Source: Clostridia bacterium (GTDB taxonomy: Bacteria > Bacillota > Clostridia > Oscillospirales > Ruminococcaceae). Taken from it: DNA of 43,442 bases. Each line of letters opens with the position of its first letter. Position 1 is the stretch's first letter. The position numbers and the translations under genes are program-made. Of this stretch, positions 14,618 through 22,814 are shown piece after piece. Location: positions 1-43,442 of the forward strand of contig JAGKVC010000017.1 in assembly GCA_021152595.1 (NCBI GenBank), read 5' to 3'. Under the pieces are notes generated by a model, which made no database searches, had not been told where the DNA came from, and saw only the letters and a list, made by a program, of their open reading frames with translations.

Positions 14618-15619
14618 ATGAGTATTTCACCGCAGGTCGAAGCACAATATGAGAACAACCGCCTGAAAATGCATGCGGTCAACAAGGGCTTCCGCATATA
14701 TTTATGGTGCAGCATCGCCCTCGGCGCAATGATTTTCAGCACGGCATTTATGGCAGGCGCATTTTCCACGGTTCAGGGCAATGCCGAAGGTCCCGGCATC
14801 TTTTATAATGCCATGTCCGCAGGTACATTCCAGATCCTGCTCGGTCTGATCACGATTGTGCTGGGCTGGCTGACGGCATCAAAACTGCGCACCCCAAGCC
14901 TGCTCCTGCTCGGCATCAATGCATTCGGCATGATCATGATTTTCCTGCGCAGAAACGGCACATTTACCGGTGCCAATCTGATTTTCCTGATCGCAGGCAT
15001 CGCGCTGAATGTCTGGGCGCAGATGCTCTGCAACCGGAATGACGAGCTGAAATCGGAGCCGGGCTATCCGCTCTTTGAGCCGCTGGCAGACCAGCGCGCG
15101 CATTATGAGCTGCCTGCGGATGTCCGCGCAAGACAGCAGCAGGCTTCCGCGCATATGTCCGGCATTTCTGCACCGCAGCAGGCGCCGGCACAGATGTCCG
15201 GCATCGGTACGCCGCAGCAGACGGAAACGCCCTCTGCATTTGCGCCGTCTCCGAATCTCTTTTCCGATCCGGCACCGGTTAAGCTGCCGCCGGAGGTGAA
15301 GATTCCTGCCGTCACGGAGAAAACGCTCGGCATCACCGATATGCCCGGCAGCACCAAACAATATGCACCGAAGCCGGAACAGCTTTCTGCGCCTGCCGAT
15401 ATCGAGCTGGATTCCCTCGCCGTGCAGTCCGCACAGGTTCAGGAGGATCCCTCTGCACTGCCGCAGGTCAATCCGGCGGCAATGCTCGCAGATATGACCG
15501 CAATCCCCTCGCACGCCGTACAGCAGGGCAATCCGGATATGCTCCCGACACCGGAGGATGTCCGTGCGCGCCTTGCCGCAATGAAGCGTGCGCGTGACGA
15601 ACATCATCCCGAAGCATAA
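14618..15619 (+). CDS. Multi-pass membrane protein with Pro/Gln-rich tail (cluster gene d)
   Basis: 333 residues, a paralogue of gene c. The start (VEAQYENNRLKMHAVNKGFR) parallels gene c's YEYCRMQMHDIDKIHR; about four membrane segments lie between residues 27 and 135, followed by EPGYPLFEPLADQRAHYELP. The tail is about 170 residues long, disordered and rich in Pro, Ala and Gln, with an imperfect repeat MSGISAPQQAPA / MSGIGTPQQTET near residues 180-205. AAGGAG lies 9 nt upstream of the ATG. No enzyme motif is visible. The contrast between a conserved membrane part and a freely changing tail is shared with gene c. Confidence 0.8.
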   Translation: MSISPQVEAQYENNRLKMHAVNKGFRIYLWCSIALGAMIFSTAFMAGAFSTVQGNAEGPGIFYNAMSAGTFQILLGLITIVLGWLTASKLRTPSLLLLGINAFGMIMIFLRRNGTFTGANLIFLIAGIALNVWAQMLCNRNDELKSEPGYPLFEPLADQRAHYELPADVRARQQQASAHMSGISAPQQAPAQMSGIGTPQQTETPSAFAPSPNLFSDPAPVKLPPEVKIPAVTEKTLGITDMPGSTKQYAPKPEQLSAPADIELDSLAVQSAQVQEDPSALPQVNPAAMLADMTAIPSHAVQQGNPDMLPTPEDVRARLAAMKRARDEHHPEA

Positions 15620-15630
15620 GAGGAAACATC

Positions 15631-16134
15631 ATGACACGGACACCCTTGAAAAATCTCGCGCTGACCGCGCTGCACCTGCTGATCTGCTGTGCAGTCTCGG
15701 CGGCGGCGCTCTTCATCCAGACACTCTTTATGAAGCCGACCGGCGAAACCGTCAGCTCCTTCATTTTCAGCTCGGAGATCTACAGGATCAATCCGCTGAT
15801 GTGGGCGCTCGGCGCACTGCTCGGGTTTGCCGGTCTGACGGCAGTCCTGCGCACATTGCTGCGGCAGGATTTTTGCTGTGCAGCGAAGCAGAAGCCGCTC
15901 CTGACCGGAATCTGGTGCGCATTTGCGCTGCTCGGCACACTGCTGATCCTCGCAGGCAATGTCTGGGTACTGATCCTGCGGCTCGGCGTCATGGGCGGCA
16001 TTTCATTCGGCAGATACGACTGGCTGATTCTCTCGTGCAGCGTGCTGTTTCCGGCTTATGTCCTCATCATGCTGATCATTTTCTGCATTTCGGGGATCCG
16101 GAACAGAAAGAAGGCGCCGCATGAAGCCGTATAA
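15631..16134 (+). CDS. Four-helix membrane protein (cluster gene e)
   Basis: 167 residues with about four membrane segments (near 8-32, 53-75, 92-118 and 128-152) and almost no soluble part. It resembles gene f in its first helix (PLKNLALTALHLLICCAVSAA against PLKGILLTALCWLAVWAAGF) and in a shared ...YRINPLMWALGALL / VRIHPLCFGAGSVL segment before the second helix, so the two are distant paralogues. GAGGAAA lies upstream of the ATG, 11 nt after gene d. The family is not recognised. Confidence 0.75.
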   Translation: MTRTPLKNLALTALHLLICCAVSAAALFIQTLFMKPTGETVSSFIFSSEIYRINPLMWALGALLGFAGLTAVLRTLLRQDFCCAAKQKPLLTGIWCAFALLGTLLILAGNVWVLILRLGVMGGISFGRYDWLILSCSVLFPAYVLIMLIIFCISGIRNRKKAPHEAV

Positions 16135-16684
16135 TCCGCTGAAGGGCATCCTGCTGACGGCGCTCTGCTGGCTTGCTGTCTGGGCGGCGGGCTTCCTGAC
16201 CTCGCTGCTGATGTACGCCGACATGTTCCCGACCTTTGAAACCGTAGAAACCGAAAGGCTGATCCGCGATGGTTCCCTGATAAAGCTGCCCTGCGAAGTG
16301 GTCAGGATCCATCCGCTCTGCTTCGGCGCAGGATCGGTGCTGAATATCATGCTCTTTGCACTGATTCTGATCCGGCTGCTGGGCAGGACATATCCCTTCC
16401 GGCGGACGGAAAAGCGTCTGCCGCTCCGAATCTGGCGCATGCAGGGCATGATCGGGCTTTTGGGCTTGTTATTCTCGCAGACAGCCGGCAAGGTTCTCAT
16501 GAAGGAGCGTGTGCCGTCTCTGCGGTCCTCGCTGGGTCCGCTTATGCGGACGGTCCGGCCTGCATTTGCGGAATATGCGCCGCTCATATTGACGGCGGCA
16601 GCGGCGGTTCTGCTGCTGCTCGGCTGTCAGGCGATCCGGCAGAATACGCCGGAGCAGATCGCCGCATCCCATACAGATTTATAA
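16121..16684 (+). CDS. Four-helix membrane protein (cluster gene f)
   Basis: 187 residues with about four membrane segments (near 8-30, 65-85, 108-128 and 148-170). It overlaps gene e by 14 nt in another frame, so the pair is translationally linked. GAAAGAAGG lies upstream of the ATG. It is the last gene of the cluster; the stop is followed by a family 3 repeat instead of a simple terminator. The function is unknown. Confidence 0.75.
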   Translation: MKPYNPLKGILLTALCWLAVWAAGFLTSLLMYADMFPTFETVETERLIRDGSLIKLPCEVVRIHPLCFGAGSVLNIMLFALILIRLLGRTYPFRRTEKRLPLRIWRMQGMIGLLGLLFSQTAGKVLMKERVPSLRSSLGPLMRTVRPAFAEYAPLILTAAAAVLLLLGCQAIRQNTPEQIAASHTDL

Positions 16685-16700
16685 CAGGCTGTCGAAAAAG

Positions 16701-16920
16701 GTATCGCTGCGCGATGATTATAATGGGGCGCTGCCCCATACCCCGCCAAAGGGATACTATCCCTTTGGAATCCCATTTATGTGAAATATAGCAAATACGT
16801 TCTTTTTCATATTGTTCAAAAAAAGGGATTCTTAACGGTTTGCGCAGCAACACCGTAGGATAGCTAGCCCTTAAGCGGGAGTTTGAGGGCAGAGCCCTCA
16901 ATATAAATCCGTCGGAGACA
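16701..16920. repeat. Family 3 repeat between the membrane cluster and comM
   Basis: The left arm is GTATC..., ATGGGGCGCTGCCCCAT, then CCAAAGGGATACTATCCCTT (16753 onward) and TGGAATCCCATTT. The right arm starts with GGGATTCTTAACGGTTTGCG and continues through GAGGGCAGAGCCCTC to AATCCGTCGGAGACA (16906-16920). The right part matches the tpiA-side copy and the left part matches the copy at 22394, so this copy links the two. The left tip has diverged from the 15-nt terminal repeat. It ends 52 nt before comM. Confidence 0.75.
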
Positions 16921-16972
16921 CTTTATCTACAGGCTGAGATTTATAAGATTATCACGAAACGGCGGTGAAGCA

Positions 16973-18505
16973 ATGTTTGCAAAAGTCAGCAGTCTGGGAT
17001 TATTCGGACTGAATGCATTTGCGGTTGACGTAGAAATCAACCTCAACAAGGGAATTCCGCGCTTTGAGATTGTCGGGCTTGCAGATGCCGCTGTTCAGGA
17101 GAGCCGCGAGCGCATCAAATCCGCGCTCTATACCTGCGGCATTGTGTTCCCGACCTCAAACTGCATTGTCAACCTCGCACCGGCAGACCGCCGCAAAAAC
17201 GGCAGTATGCACGATCTTGCGATTTTTACGGCGATTCTTGCGGCACTCGGCAGAGTACAGGTGCCGGAGGATGCCGCAATCATCGGAGAGGTCTCGCTCA
17301 ACGGCGCTGTCAGACCGGTCAACGGCGTGCTGCCCATGACACTGACCGCCAGACAGCGCGGCATCAGAACGATGTATGTGCCGCTTGCAAACGCAAAGGA
17401 AGCGGCAGTCGTTGAGGATATGACCGTCTACGGCGTGCCGGATACAAAGGCGCTGCTTGCGCATCTCGAGGGCGACAAGCCCCTTACACCGATGCCGCAT
17501 ATCGGGCTCGAACAGGTCGATGCGCCGCCGATTCCCGATTTTGCCGATGTTCACGGACAGGGCGTCGCAAAGCGTGCGCTGGAGATCGCCGCAGCAGGCG
17601 GACACAATGCGCTGCTGATCGGGCCGCCCGGCAGCGGAAAAAGCATGCTCGCAAAGCGCATGCCGGGGATTCTGCCGCCGCTGACCTTTGCGGAATCCAT
17701 TGAAACGACGATGGTTCACTCCGTTGCAGGGCTGCTGGATGCCGAGCATCCGCTCGTGACCGTCCGGCCGTTCCGCTCGCCGCATCATACGATCTCCTCG
17801 GCAGGACTTGCAGGCGGCGGCACCGTGCCGCATCCGGGCGAGATTTCGCTCGCGCACAACGGGCTGCTCTTTCTCGATGAGCTGGCGGAATTTGACCGCC
17901 GCACGCTCGAGATCCTCCGGCAGCCGCTCGAGGACAGAGAGGTCACGATCTCACGCGCAGCCGGTACGATCCGGTACCCCTGCTCGATTATGCTGATCGC
18001 GGCAATGAATCCGTGTCCCTGCGGCTATCTCGGTCACCCGACACGCCCCTGCACCTGCGGACAGCGCGCCGCAGCGCAGTATCTCAACCGCATTTCCGGT
18101 CCGCTGCTCGATCGCTTTGATCTGCATATCGAGGCGGTGCCGGTGAGCTTTGACGATCTCTCCTCGCAGAAGCGCGAAGAGCCGAGCGCGAAGATCCGCG
18201 CGCGCGTGATCGCCGCAAGAGAGATTCAGAACGCACGCTTCAAGGGTACGAAGATCACCTGCAATGCGCGCATCACGCCGGATAAGCTCAGCGTTTTCTG
18301 CCCGATGACGGACAGCGCGAAGGCGATGCTCAAGAAGGTCTTTGAGAAGCTCGGTCTCTCGGCAAGAGCCTATGACCGCCTGCTCAAGGTCGCGCGCACC
18401 ATTGCCGATATGAAGGGCAGCGAGGTCATTGACATGGGGCACATCGCCGAAGCCGTGCAGTACCGCACGCTCGACCGCAAATACTGGCAGACAGGCAAGG
18501 AGTGA
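16973..18505 (+). CDS. comM: YifB/ComM family Mg-chelatase-like AAA+ ATPase
   Basis: 510 residues, the normal length. The N-terminal ChlI-like domain opens with MFAKVSSLGLFGLNAFAVDVE and contains GIPRFEIVGLADAAVQESRER. Walker A is GPPGSGKS (residues 217-224) and Walker B is LLFLDELAEF (Asp302, Glu303). An NPCPCGYLGH zinc-like cysteine motif follows, and a C-terminal Mg_chelatase_C helical domain (LSARAYDRLLKVARTIADM). ComM proteins are hexameric helicases that promote branch migration during natural transformation; in Clostridia the role is less clear. GGCGGTGA lies 5 nt upstream of the ATG. It is single, with family 3 and family 2 repeats on either side. Confidence 0.95.
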   Translation: MFAKVSSLGLFGLNAFAVDVEINLNKGIPRFEIVGLADAAVQESRERIKSALYTCGIVFPTSNCIVNLAPADRRKNGSMHDLAIFTAILAALGRVQVPEDAAIIGEVSLNGAVRPVNGVLPMTLTARQRGIRTMYVPLANAKEAAVVEDMTVYGVPDTKALLAHLEGDKPLTPMPHIGLEQVDAPPIPDFADVHGQGVAKRALEIAAAGGHNALLIGPPGSGKSMLAKRMPGILPPLTFAESIETTMVHSVAGLLDAEHPLVTVRPFRSPHHTISSAGLAGGGTVPHPGEISLAHNGLLFLDELAEFDRRTLEILRQPLEDREVTISRAAGTIRYPCSIMLIAAMNPCPCGYLGHPTRPCTCGQRAAAQYLNRISGPLLDRFDLHIEAVPVSFDDLSSQKREEPSAKIRARVIAAREIQNARFKGTKITCNARITPDKLSVFCPMTDSAKAMLKKVFEKLGLSARAYDRLLKVARTIADMKGSEVIDMGHIAEAVQYRTLDRKYWQTGKE

Positions 18506-18506
18506 G

Positions 18507-18836
18507 GGTACGCAACACGCTGAATGAGCGTCAATATAAAAGTTTCGCTCAAGCCTTTTCACCGCGCAGTGCGCGGCTCCGATTTGCTAAAGCATTCCGG
18601 TTACGCAACACGCTGAATGAGCGTCAATATAAAAGTTTTGATCAAACTTTTTCAAAAGTTTGCGATGAGTCCAGAGGCGAGGAGCCTCTGGTCGCTCGTC
18701 GCAACGAGCGAAACTCCCCCGGCGAAGGAGCTCCGCAGGGGTGAATCCGATAAAACGATCCGGTGGATCGTTTTTCGGAGAGGGGCGCCCTGCGATAGAG
18801 GGCGCTCCTAAGTGAATTGCAAAGCAATTCACAGAC
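18507..18836. repeat. Family 2 hairpin-string repeat, one partial and one full copy in tandem
   Basis: A partial copy (18507-18597) carries ACGCAACACGCTGAATGAGC and GCGCAGTGCGCGGC and ends GCTAAAGCATTCCGG. The full copy follows directly: the same ACGCAACACGCTGAATGAGC start, AAACTTTTTCAAAAGTTT, CCAGAGGCGAGGAGCCTCTG, TCGCTCGTCGCAACGAGCGA, a GATCCGGTGGATC module not seen in the other copies, GCCCTGCGATAGAGGGC and GTGAATTGCAAAGCAATTC. The repeat begins 1 nt after the comM stop. Confidence 0.85.
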
Positions 18837-18941
18837 TGCGAATCTGCTGAAAAATGATTATCCCCTTAGCGGAACTTAAGGCTTGTCCTCATGATCAATC
18901 ATCGAACATACAATAAAAATAGAGAAACAGGAGAGAACAAA

Positions 18942-20105
18942 TTGAAACGTACACCGATTAGCGCAGATCCCTCGCGCAGGGATTTCTGGCACAGGATCGA
19001 CTGGGTGCTGCTTGCGCTCGTGACGATCTGCTCGGGCGCGAGTGTCCTGCTTTTGCGCGCCCTCTGGACGGAGAATATCTCCACTGAGGTCGATTCCAAT
19101 GACTGGATCGTGCAGCTCATCTCCCTCGGACTGGGCATCACCGGCTGCATCATCGTCTCCGCGATCGACTATCACAAGCTGGCGCGGTTCTGGTTCCTCT
19201 ATGCGCCGCTCGCGCTGGGACTTGTCGCGCTGACCTTCACCTCGCTCGGCTACGGGCGTGAGGGCGCGGATGACCGTGCATGGATCGACCTCGGCTTTGT
19301 GCAGATCCAGCCCTCGGAGATCCTGAAACTCGTCTTTCTTTTGACCTATGCCTACCACATCTCCAAGGTGACGGACAGGCTCAATCAGCCGCTGCACCTC
19401 TTTCTGCTGCTCGTGCATGCGGCGATTCCGGCAGGCATTGTCGCGGTGCAGGGTGACTACGGTACGGCGATCGTCTTTGCGGCAATGACCGTTTTCATGC
19501 TGTTCACGGCAGGGCTTTCGTTCTGGTATCTGCTCGGCGGCGCCGCACTGATGCCGCTGGTGTTCTGGTTCGTCTGGACATATGTATTCGGCGATGTCCA
19601 CCGGAACCGCATCCGCGTCCTGATGAATCCCGGCACCGATGCGCTCGGTCTGGAATATCAGCAGAATCTCGGACTGAAAGCGATCCGCTCCGGCGGTCTC
19701 TTCGGACAGGGACTCAGCGGCGGCACATATACCTCTGTGCCGGAAATGCACAATGACTTCATCTTCGCATTCATCGGCGAGGCATTCGGATTTGTCGGGG
19801 CGATCGTTGTGATCGTGATTCTCGCGGCGATCTGCCTGCGCGTCTTCTGGGACAGCCGCGCCGCAAAGGATACAATGGGCAAAACGCTCTGCATGGGCGT
19901 CTTTGCGATCCTGTTCACGCATGACCTGATGAATCTCGGCATGGTGCTGAAAGTCATGCCGGTCATCGGTATTCCGCTGCCGTTTTTCAGCGCCGGCGGT
20001 ACCGCGATGCTCTCGATGTATCTCTCGATCGGTCTGGTCATCAGCGCCTATACGCACAATCAGAGAAAATACCGCGTGTTCTATGACGCGGAGAATCTGA
20101 CATGA
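18942..20105 (+). CDS. rodA: FtsW/RodA/SpoVE family peptidoglycan glycosyltransferase
   Basis: About 387 residues with around ten membrane segments. SEDS family marks are AWIDLGFVQIQPSEILKL, GDYGTAIVFAAM, the YQQNLGLKAIRSGGLFGQGL loop, VPEMHNDFIFAFIGEAFGFVG and the C-terminal GIPLPFFSAGGTAMLSMY. SEDS proteins polymerise lipid II into glycan strands with a partner penicillin-binding protein. The PEMHNDFIFA form fits RodA better than FtsW, but SpoVE-like use cannot be excluded and no PBP gene is near. I chose TTG 18942 because AGGAG lies 8 nt upstream; an ATG at 18891 has no good ribosome binding site. Confidence 0.88.
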   Translation: MKRTPISADPSRRDFWHRIDWVLLALVTICSGASVLLLRALWTENISTEVDSNDWIVQLISLGLGITGCIIVSAIDYHKLARFWFLYAPLALGLVALTFTSLGYGREGADDRAWIDLGFVQIQPSEILKLVFLLTYAYHISKVTDRLNQPLHLFLLLVHAAIPAGIVAVQGDYGTAIVFAAMTVFMLFTAGLSFWYLLGGAALMPLVFWFVWTYVFGDVHRNRIRVLMNPGTDALGLEYQQNLGLKAIRSGGLFGQGLSGGTYTSVPEMHNDFIFAFIGEAFGFVGAIVVIVILAAICLRVFWDSRAAKDTMGKTLCMGVFAILFTHDLMNLGMVLKVMPVIGIPLPFFSAGGTAMLSMYLSIGLVISAYTHNQRKYRVFYDAENLT

Positions 20106-20115
20106 GGAGGACAAT

Positions 20116-21006
20116 ATGGGAGCATGGAGCGCAAGCGTCACCGGCAATGACACCGCAGCAGACCTGAAGGATGAATACACCTGCGCCTTTTACCGGTATC
20201 CGCCGGAGGAGGCGCTGCAAAAGATCGAAGCATATGTCAGGGGCATGTTCGATGAGCGCGATCCGGAGGAATGGTGCGCGTATGTCTTTTCCCTTGCGGA
20301 TTTCATGTGGAAAAAGGGCATCCTGACGGAGGATGTCAGAGCGCGTGCGCTGCAAATGATCGACAGCGGATTCGGGCTGGAGCTCTGGGCGGAATCCGGC
20401 GAAAAAATGCTGCAAAAGCGCAAAAAAGCACTCGAAGCATTCCGCGCACAGATCACGGCTCCGATGGGCGCTGTCAAAAAAATCAAGCCGAATGTGCATA
20501 TGGATGATATCTTCACGGACGGCGATCTCATTGCGATCCGGCTGATCACCGCAGGCAAAACCTACGGCACAAAGCATGCCGCAGCCGACCGCAGCATGAC
20601 CGAGGAAGCCTTCCGCAGCTATGACGGAAAATATATCCTGCTGCAAAAAGCGTGGAGCCATGTTTCGTGGCAGTCCGCGCTGGTGCCGGAGATCGGCGAT
20701 CACTGGGCGGTATTCCGGCTGTTTGATGCCGTATTCGATGCGCCGCCTGCGGATATCACGCCCGAGCAGCTTCCGGCGGCACGCTTCCGCAGAACAGGCT
20801 TCCCGTATTTCATGTGCGAAAGCAGCATGTTCTATTTCAAGAAGCGGCAGTATCAGCTTCTCGGCAATTTTCCGCAGCCGGAGCTTCCGCCGCCGCCTTC
20901 CGTCCGTCATGAACCGGACCGCCGCGCTGAATCCGTCTATTTCGGCGTCAGCAATCAGTGGTGGGATCCCGATGCGCAGCTTCTCGCTGCCATGATACAG
21001 GCATAA
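20116..21006 (+). CDS. DUF4259-like soluble protein
   Basis: 296 residues without membrane segments. The first residues MGAWSASVTGNDTAADLKDEY, and the later FSLADFMWKKGILTEDVRARALQ with a following RKKALEAF stretch, resemble the DUF4259 group (MGxWGxxxxxNDxAxD and an ALAxxQWxxGxL motif). That group is of unknown function and turns up in variable, toxin-immunity-like loci. The C-terminal half (from about residue 130) has a GDLIAIRL stretch and a Pro-rich linker near 260, and I do not recognise it. GAGGA lies about 7 nt upstream of the ATG, 10 nt after rodA, so the two are probably cotranscribed. Confidence 0.75.
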   Translation: MGAWSASVTGNDTAADLKDEYTCAFYRYPPEEALQKIEAYVRGMFDERDPEEWCAYVFSLADFMWKKGILTEDVRARALQMIDSGFGLELWAESGEKMLQKRKKALEAFRAQITAPMGAVKKIKPNVHMDDIFTDGDLIAIRLITAGKTYGTKHAAADRSMTEEAFRSYDGKYILLQKAWSHVSWQSALVPEIGDHWAVFRLFDAVFDAPPADITPEQLPAARFRRTGFPYFMCESSMFYFKKRQYQLLGNFPQPELPPPPSVRHEPDRRAESVYFGVSNQWWDPDAQLLAAMIQA

Positions 21007-21097
21007 TCCGGCACCGCATACCGCGGATTCAGTACATCACGCTTTCACCTGCCGCAAGGGCAGTGATATATTCAACACATAAAAGGAGTAAATCAAA

Positions 21098-21418
21098 ATG
21101 GATCCCAATCAGTTCCCCATTACACAGGATAAACACCTGATCTTCTGCATTCTTGCAACACTGCTGTTCCTGATCCAGTTCATCCGGACAAAGCGCCTCT
21201 ATCAGCTCATTATGGCGATCGCGGTTCCGGCTTCGCTGCTGATCTATGTCAAGCCGGATGATCCGAAATGGTATTACGGTGTCGCCGTCGCGGAGGCTGT
21301 TCTGCTGCTGCTCGCGCTGATCCTGAATATCATCCAGTCCGTCAAGGCTTCCAAGAAGGAGAAAGCGGAAAAGGCTGCTGCCGAGGCTGCAAAGGCGGCT
21401 GCGGAAACGGAGGAATGA
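21098..21418 (+). CDS. Small membrane protein with Ala/Lys/Glu tail
   Basis: 106 residues with three hydrophobic segments (about 14-30, 36-52 and 60-82) and a charged helical tail made of SKKEKAEKAAAEAAKAAAE. The family is unknown. AAAAGGAG lies 10 nt upstream of the ATG. The stop is 3 nt before the dehydrogenase start, so the two genes share a transcript. The tail resembles the charged low-complexity ends of cluster gene c and of the anti-sigma-like protein at the left edge, a recurring feature of small membrane proteins in this window. Confidence 0.75.
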   Translation: MDPNQFPITQDKHLIFCILATLLFLIQFIRTKRLYQLIMAIAVPASLLIYVKPDDPKWYYGVAVAEAVLLLLALILNIIQSVKASKKEKAEKAAAEAAKAAAETEE

Positions 21419-21421
21419 TCC

Positions 21422-22414
21422 ATGCGTGCAAAACGAATTGTGATTCTCGACTGGGACACAATGGCATACAACAAGGAGGAGGTCAGTGCGCGCCGCTTTG
21501 CCGCTCTGGCGGAGAATGTGGACGTCTACCCCTCGACCAGACCTGAGGAGACCGTAAAGCATATCGGGGATGCGGATGTCGTCATCTGCAACAAGGTTCT
21601 GATCACGCGCGAGGTCATGGAGGCATGCCCGGATATCAAATATATCGGCATTCTCGCAACGGGCTTCAATAACGTCGATCTCGAAGCGGCGGCGGAGCGC
21701 GGCATTCCGGTCTGCAATGCAGGCAGCTATTCGACGGATGCCGTCACGCAGCTTGTCTTTGCGTATATTTTCGATCATTTCCAGCGTGTTGCGCTGTATT
21801 CGATGGATGTGCGGCTCGGCAAATGGGAAACCGCGCCTGCATTTTCATATTTCCCGTATCCGACCGGCGAGCTGCGCGGCAAAACGCTCGGCATCATCGG
21901 CTACGGTCATATCGGGAAGAATGTTGCGAAAATCGCGGATGCATTCGGCATGCAGGTGTTGATTGCAACCAGAACACAGCCTGAAAACTGCCCCTATCCG
22001 GTCGTGAGCGCGGAGGAGGTCTTCCGGCGCGCCGATGTGCTGACGCTGCACTGCCCCCTGACCGATCAGACAAAGGGACTCATCAACAAGAAATCTCTCG
22101 CGCTGATGAAGGAGACCGCGATCCTCATCAATACCTCGCGCGGCGGCACCGTCGTCGAGGAGGATCTCGCATCCGCACTCAATCATGATATGCTTGCGGC
22201 TGCCTATCTCGATGTCCTCGAAAAGGAGCCGATGTCCCCCGAAACACCGCTCAAAGGCGCGAAAAACTGCGTCATTACGCCGCATATCGGCTGGACACCC
22301 CTCGATACCAGAAAGCGCCTGCTCGATATCACCGAGGATAATCTCCGCGGCTTCCTCAGCGGCAATCCGCAGCATGTGGTGAATGGAATTAAGGTATCTC
22401 CGATGGATCAGTAA
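21422..22414 (+). CDS. D-2-hydroxyacid dehydrogenase (hydroxypyruvate/glycerate dehydrogenase-like)
   Basis: 330 residues of the NAD-dependent 2-hydroxyacid dehydrogenase family, which interconverts 2-keto and D-2-hydroxy acids. The Rossmann motif is GYGHIGKNVAKIADAFGM (Gly160 onward). The catalytic Arg is in LINTSRGG (about 240), Glu in DVLEKEP (about 269) and His in TPHIGW (about 288). The LATGFNNVDLEAAAERGI region fits glycerate dehydrogenases, but the substrate is not certain. The protein ends HVVNGIKVSPMDQ. Relatives normally stop about at the VVN, and here the codons for VSPMD are the 15-nt terminal repeat of the family 3 element that starts at 22394; the stop follows six bases later. 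The C-terminal tail is therefore element-derived. Confidence 0.92.
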   Translation: MRAKRIVILDWDTMAYNKEEVSARRFAALAENVDVYPSTRPEETVKHIGDADVVICNKVLITREVMEACPDIKYIGILATGFNNVDLEAAAERGIPVCNAGSYSTDAVTQLVFAYIFDHFQRVALYSMDVRLGKWETAPAFSYFPYPTGELRGKTLGIIGYGHIGKNVAKIADAFGMQVLIATRTQPENCPYPVVSAEEVFRRADVLTLHCPLTDQTKGLINKKSLALMKETAILINTSRGGTVVEEDLASALNHDMLAAAYLDVLEKEPMSPETPLKGAKNCVITPHIGWTPLDTRKRLLDITEDNLRGFLSGNPQHVVNGIKVSPMDQ

Positions 22415-22788
22415 TGGGGACTCTGTCCCCAAACCCCTGCCAGAGGGATACTATCCCTCTGGACTCCCATTTTATGCTGAAATGGGAGGGGATTGCGTAA
22501 CGGTGTTATGTATATGGAGATTGTTCCGTAACAATGTTATGTATGTACGGGTGATCGCCCGTAACGGCGTTATGCATGAATAAAAAATAATCTCATAACA
22601 GCGTTATGTTTATACGGAAGATCGTTCCGTAACAATGTTATGCAAAAATAAAGGTATCTCCGTAACAGCGTTATGCAAGCGGATACAGCCCCCTCACAAT
22701 CCCACACAAAAATGGGATTCCAAAGGGACAATGTCCCTTTGGCAGGGGCTTGGGGACAGAGTCCCCATTTCAAATCCATCGGAGATAC
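22394..22788. mobile_element. Family 3 element with perfect 15-bp terminal inverted repeats
   Basis: It begins GTATCTCCGATGGAT (22394-22408) and ends ATCCATCGGAGATAC (22774-22788), perfect inverted repeats. The homology of the arms continues inward for about 85 nt: AATGGGGACTCTGTCCCCAA, then CCAGAGGGATACTATCCCTC on the left against CCAAAGGGACATTGTCCCTT on the right, then TCCCATTTT. The small stems differ by paired changes (AGAGGG/CCCTCT against AAAGGG/CCCTTT). No coding frame is present, so it would be non-autonomous. The loop holds the tandem array at 22497-22675. I see no clear target-site duplication. It overlaps the last 21 nt of the dehydrogenase gene and ends 27 nt before proB. Confidence 0.8.
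22497..22675. repeat. Six-unit array of dyad-symmetric 14-mers
   Basis: Units of the form (G/A)TAACNNNGTTATG start at 22497, 22528, 22561, 22595, 22629 and 22662, a period of 31-34 nt. The GTAAC/GTTAT halves are inverted repeats around 3-4 variable bases. The 17-20 nt between units are not unique spacers: several contain a second dyad, such as GGGTGATCGCCC and GGAAGATCGTTCC, directly before the next unit. Confidence 0.85.
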
Positions 22789-22814
22789 ATCTATAATGAA
22801 AGGAAGAATTATTT

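Noticed and set aside
16711..16722. Promoter for comM at the TATAAT near 16717
   Set aside because: No acceptable -35 box lies 16-18 nt upstream, and the word belongs to the family 3 repeat arm.
18502..18832. Open frames of 60-80 codons in both directions across the family 2 repeats
   Set aside because: They follow from palindromic, stop-poor repeat DNA. Similar frames recur at the other family 2 copies, without ribosome binding sites.
18891..18941. ATG 18891 as the start of the RodA-like gene
   Set aside because: The added 17 residues are polar and unlike the family, and the good AGGAG site serves TTG 18942.
22497..22675. CRISPR-like array
   Set aside because: The repeats are only 14 nt and imperfect, the intervals of 17-20 nt are partly alike and contain dyads, and no cas gene is present.
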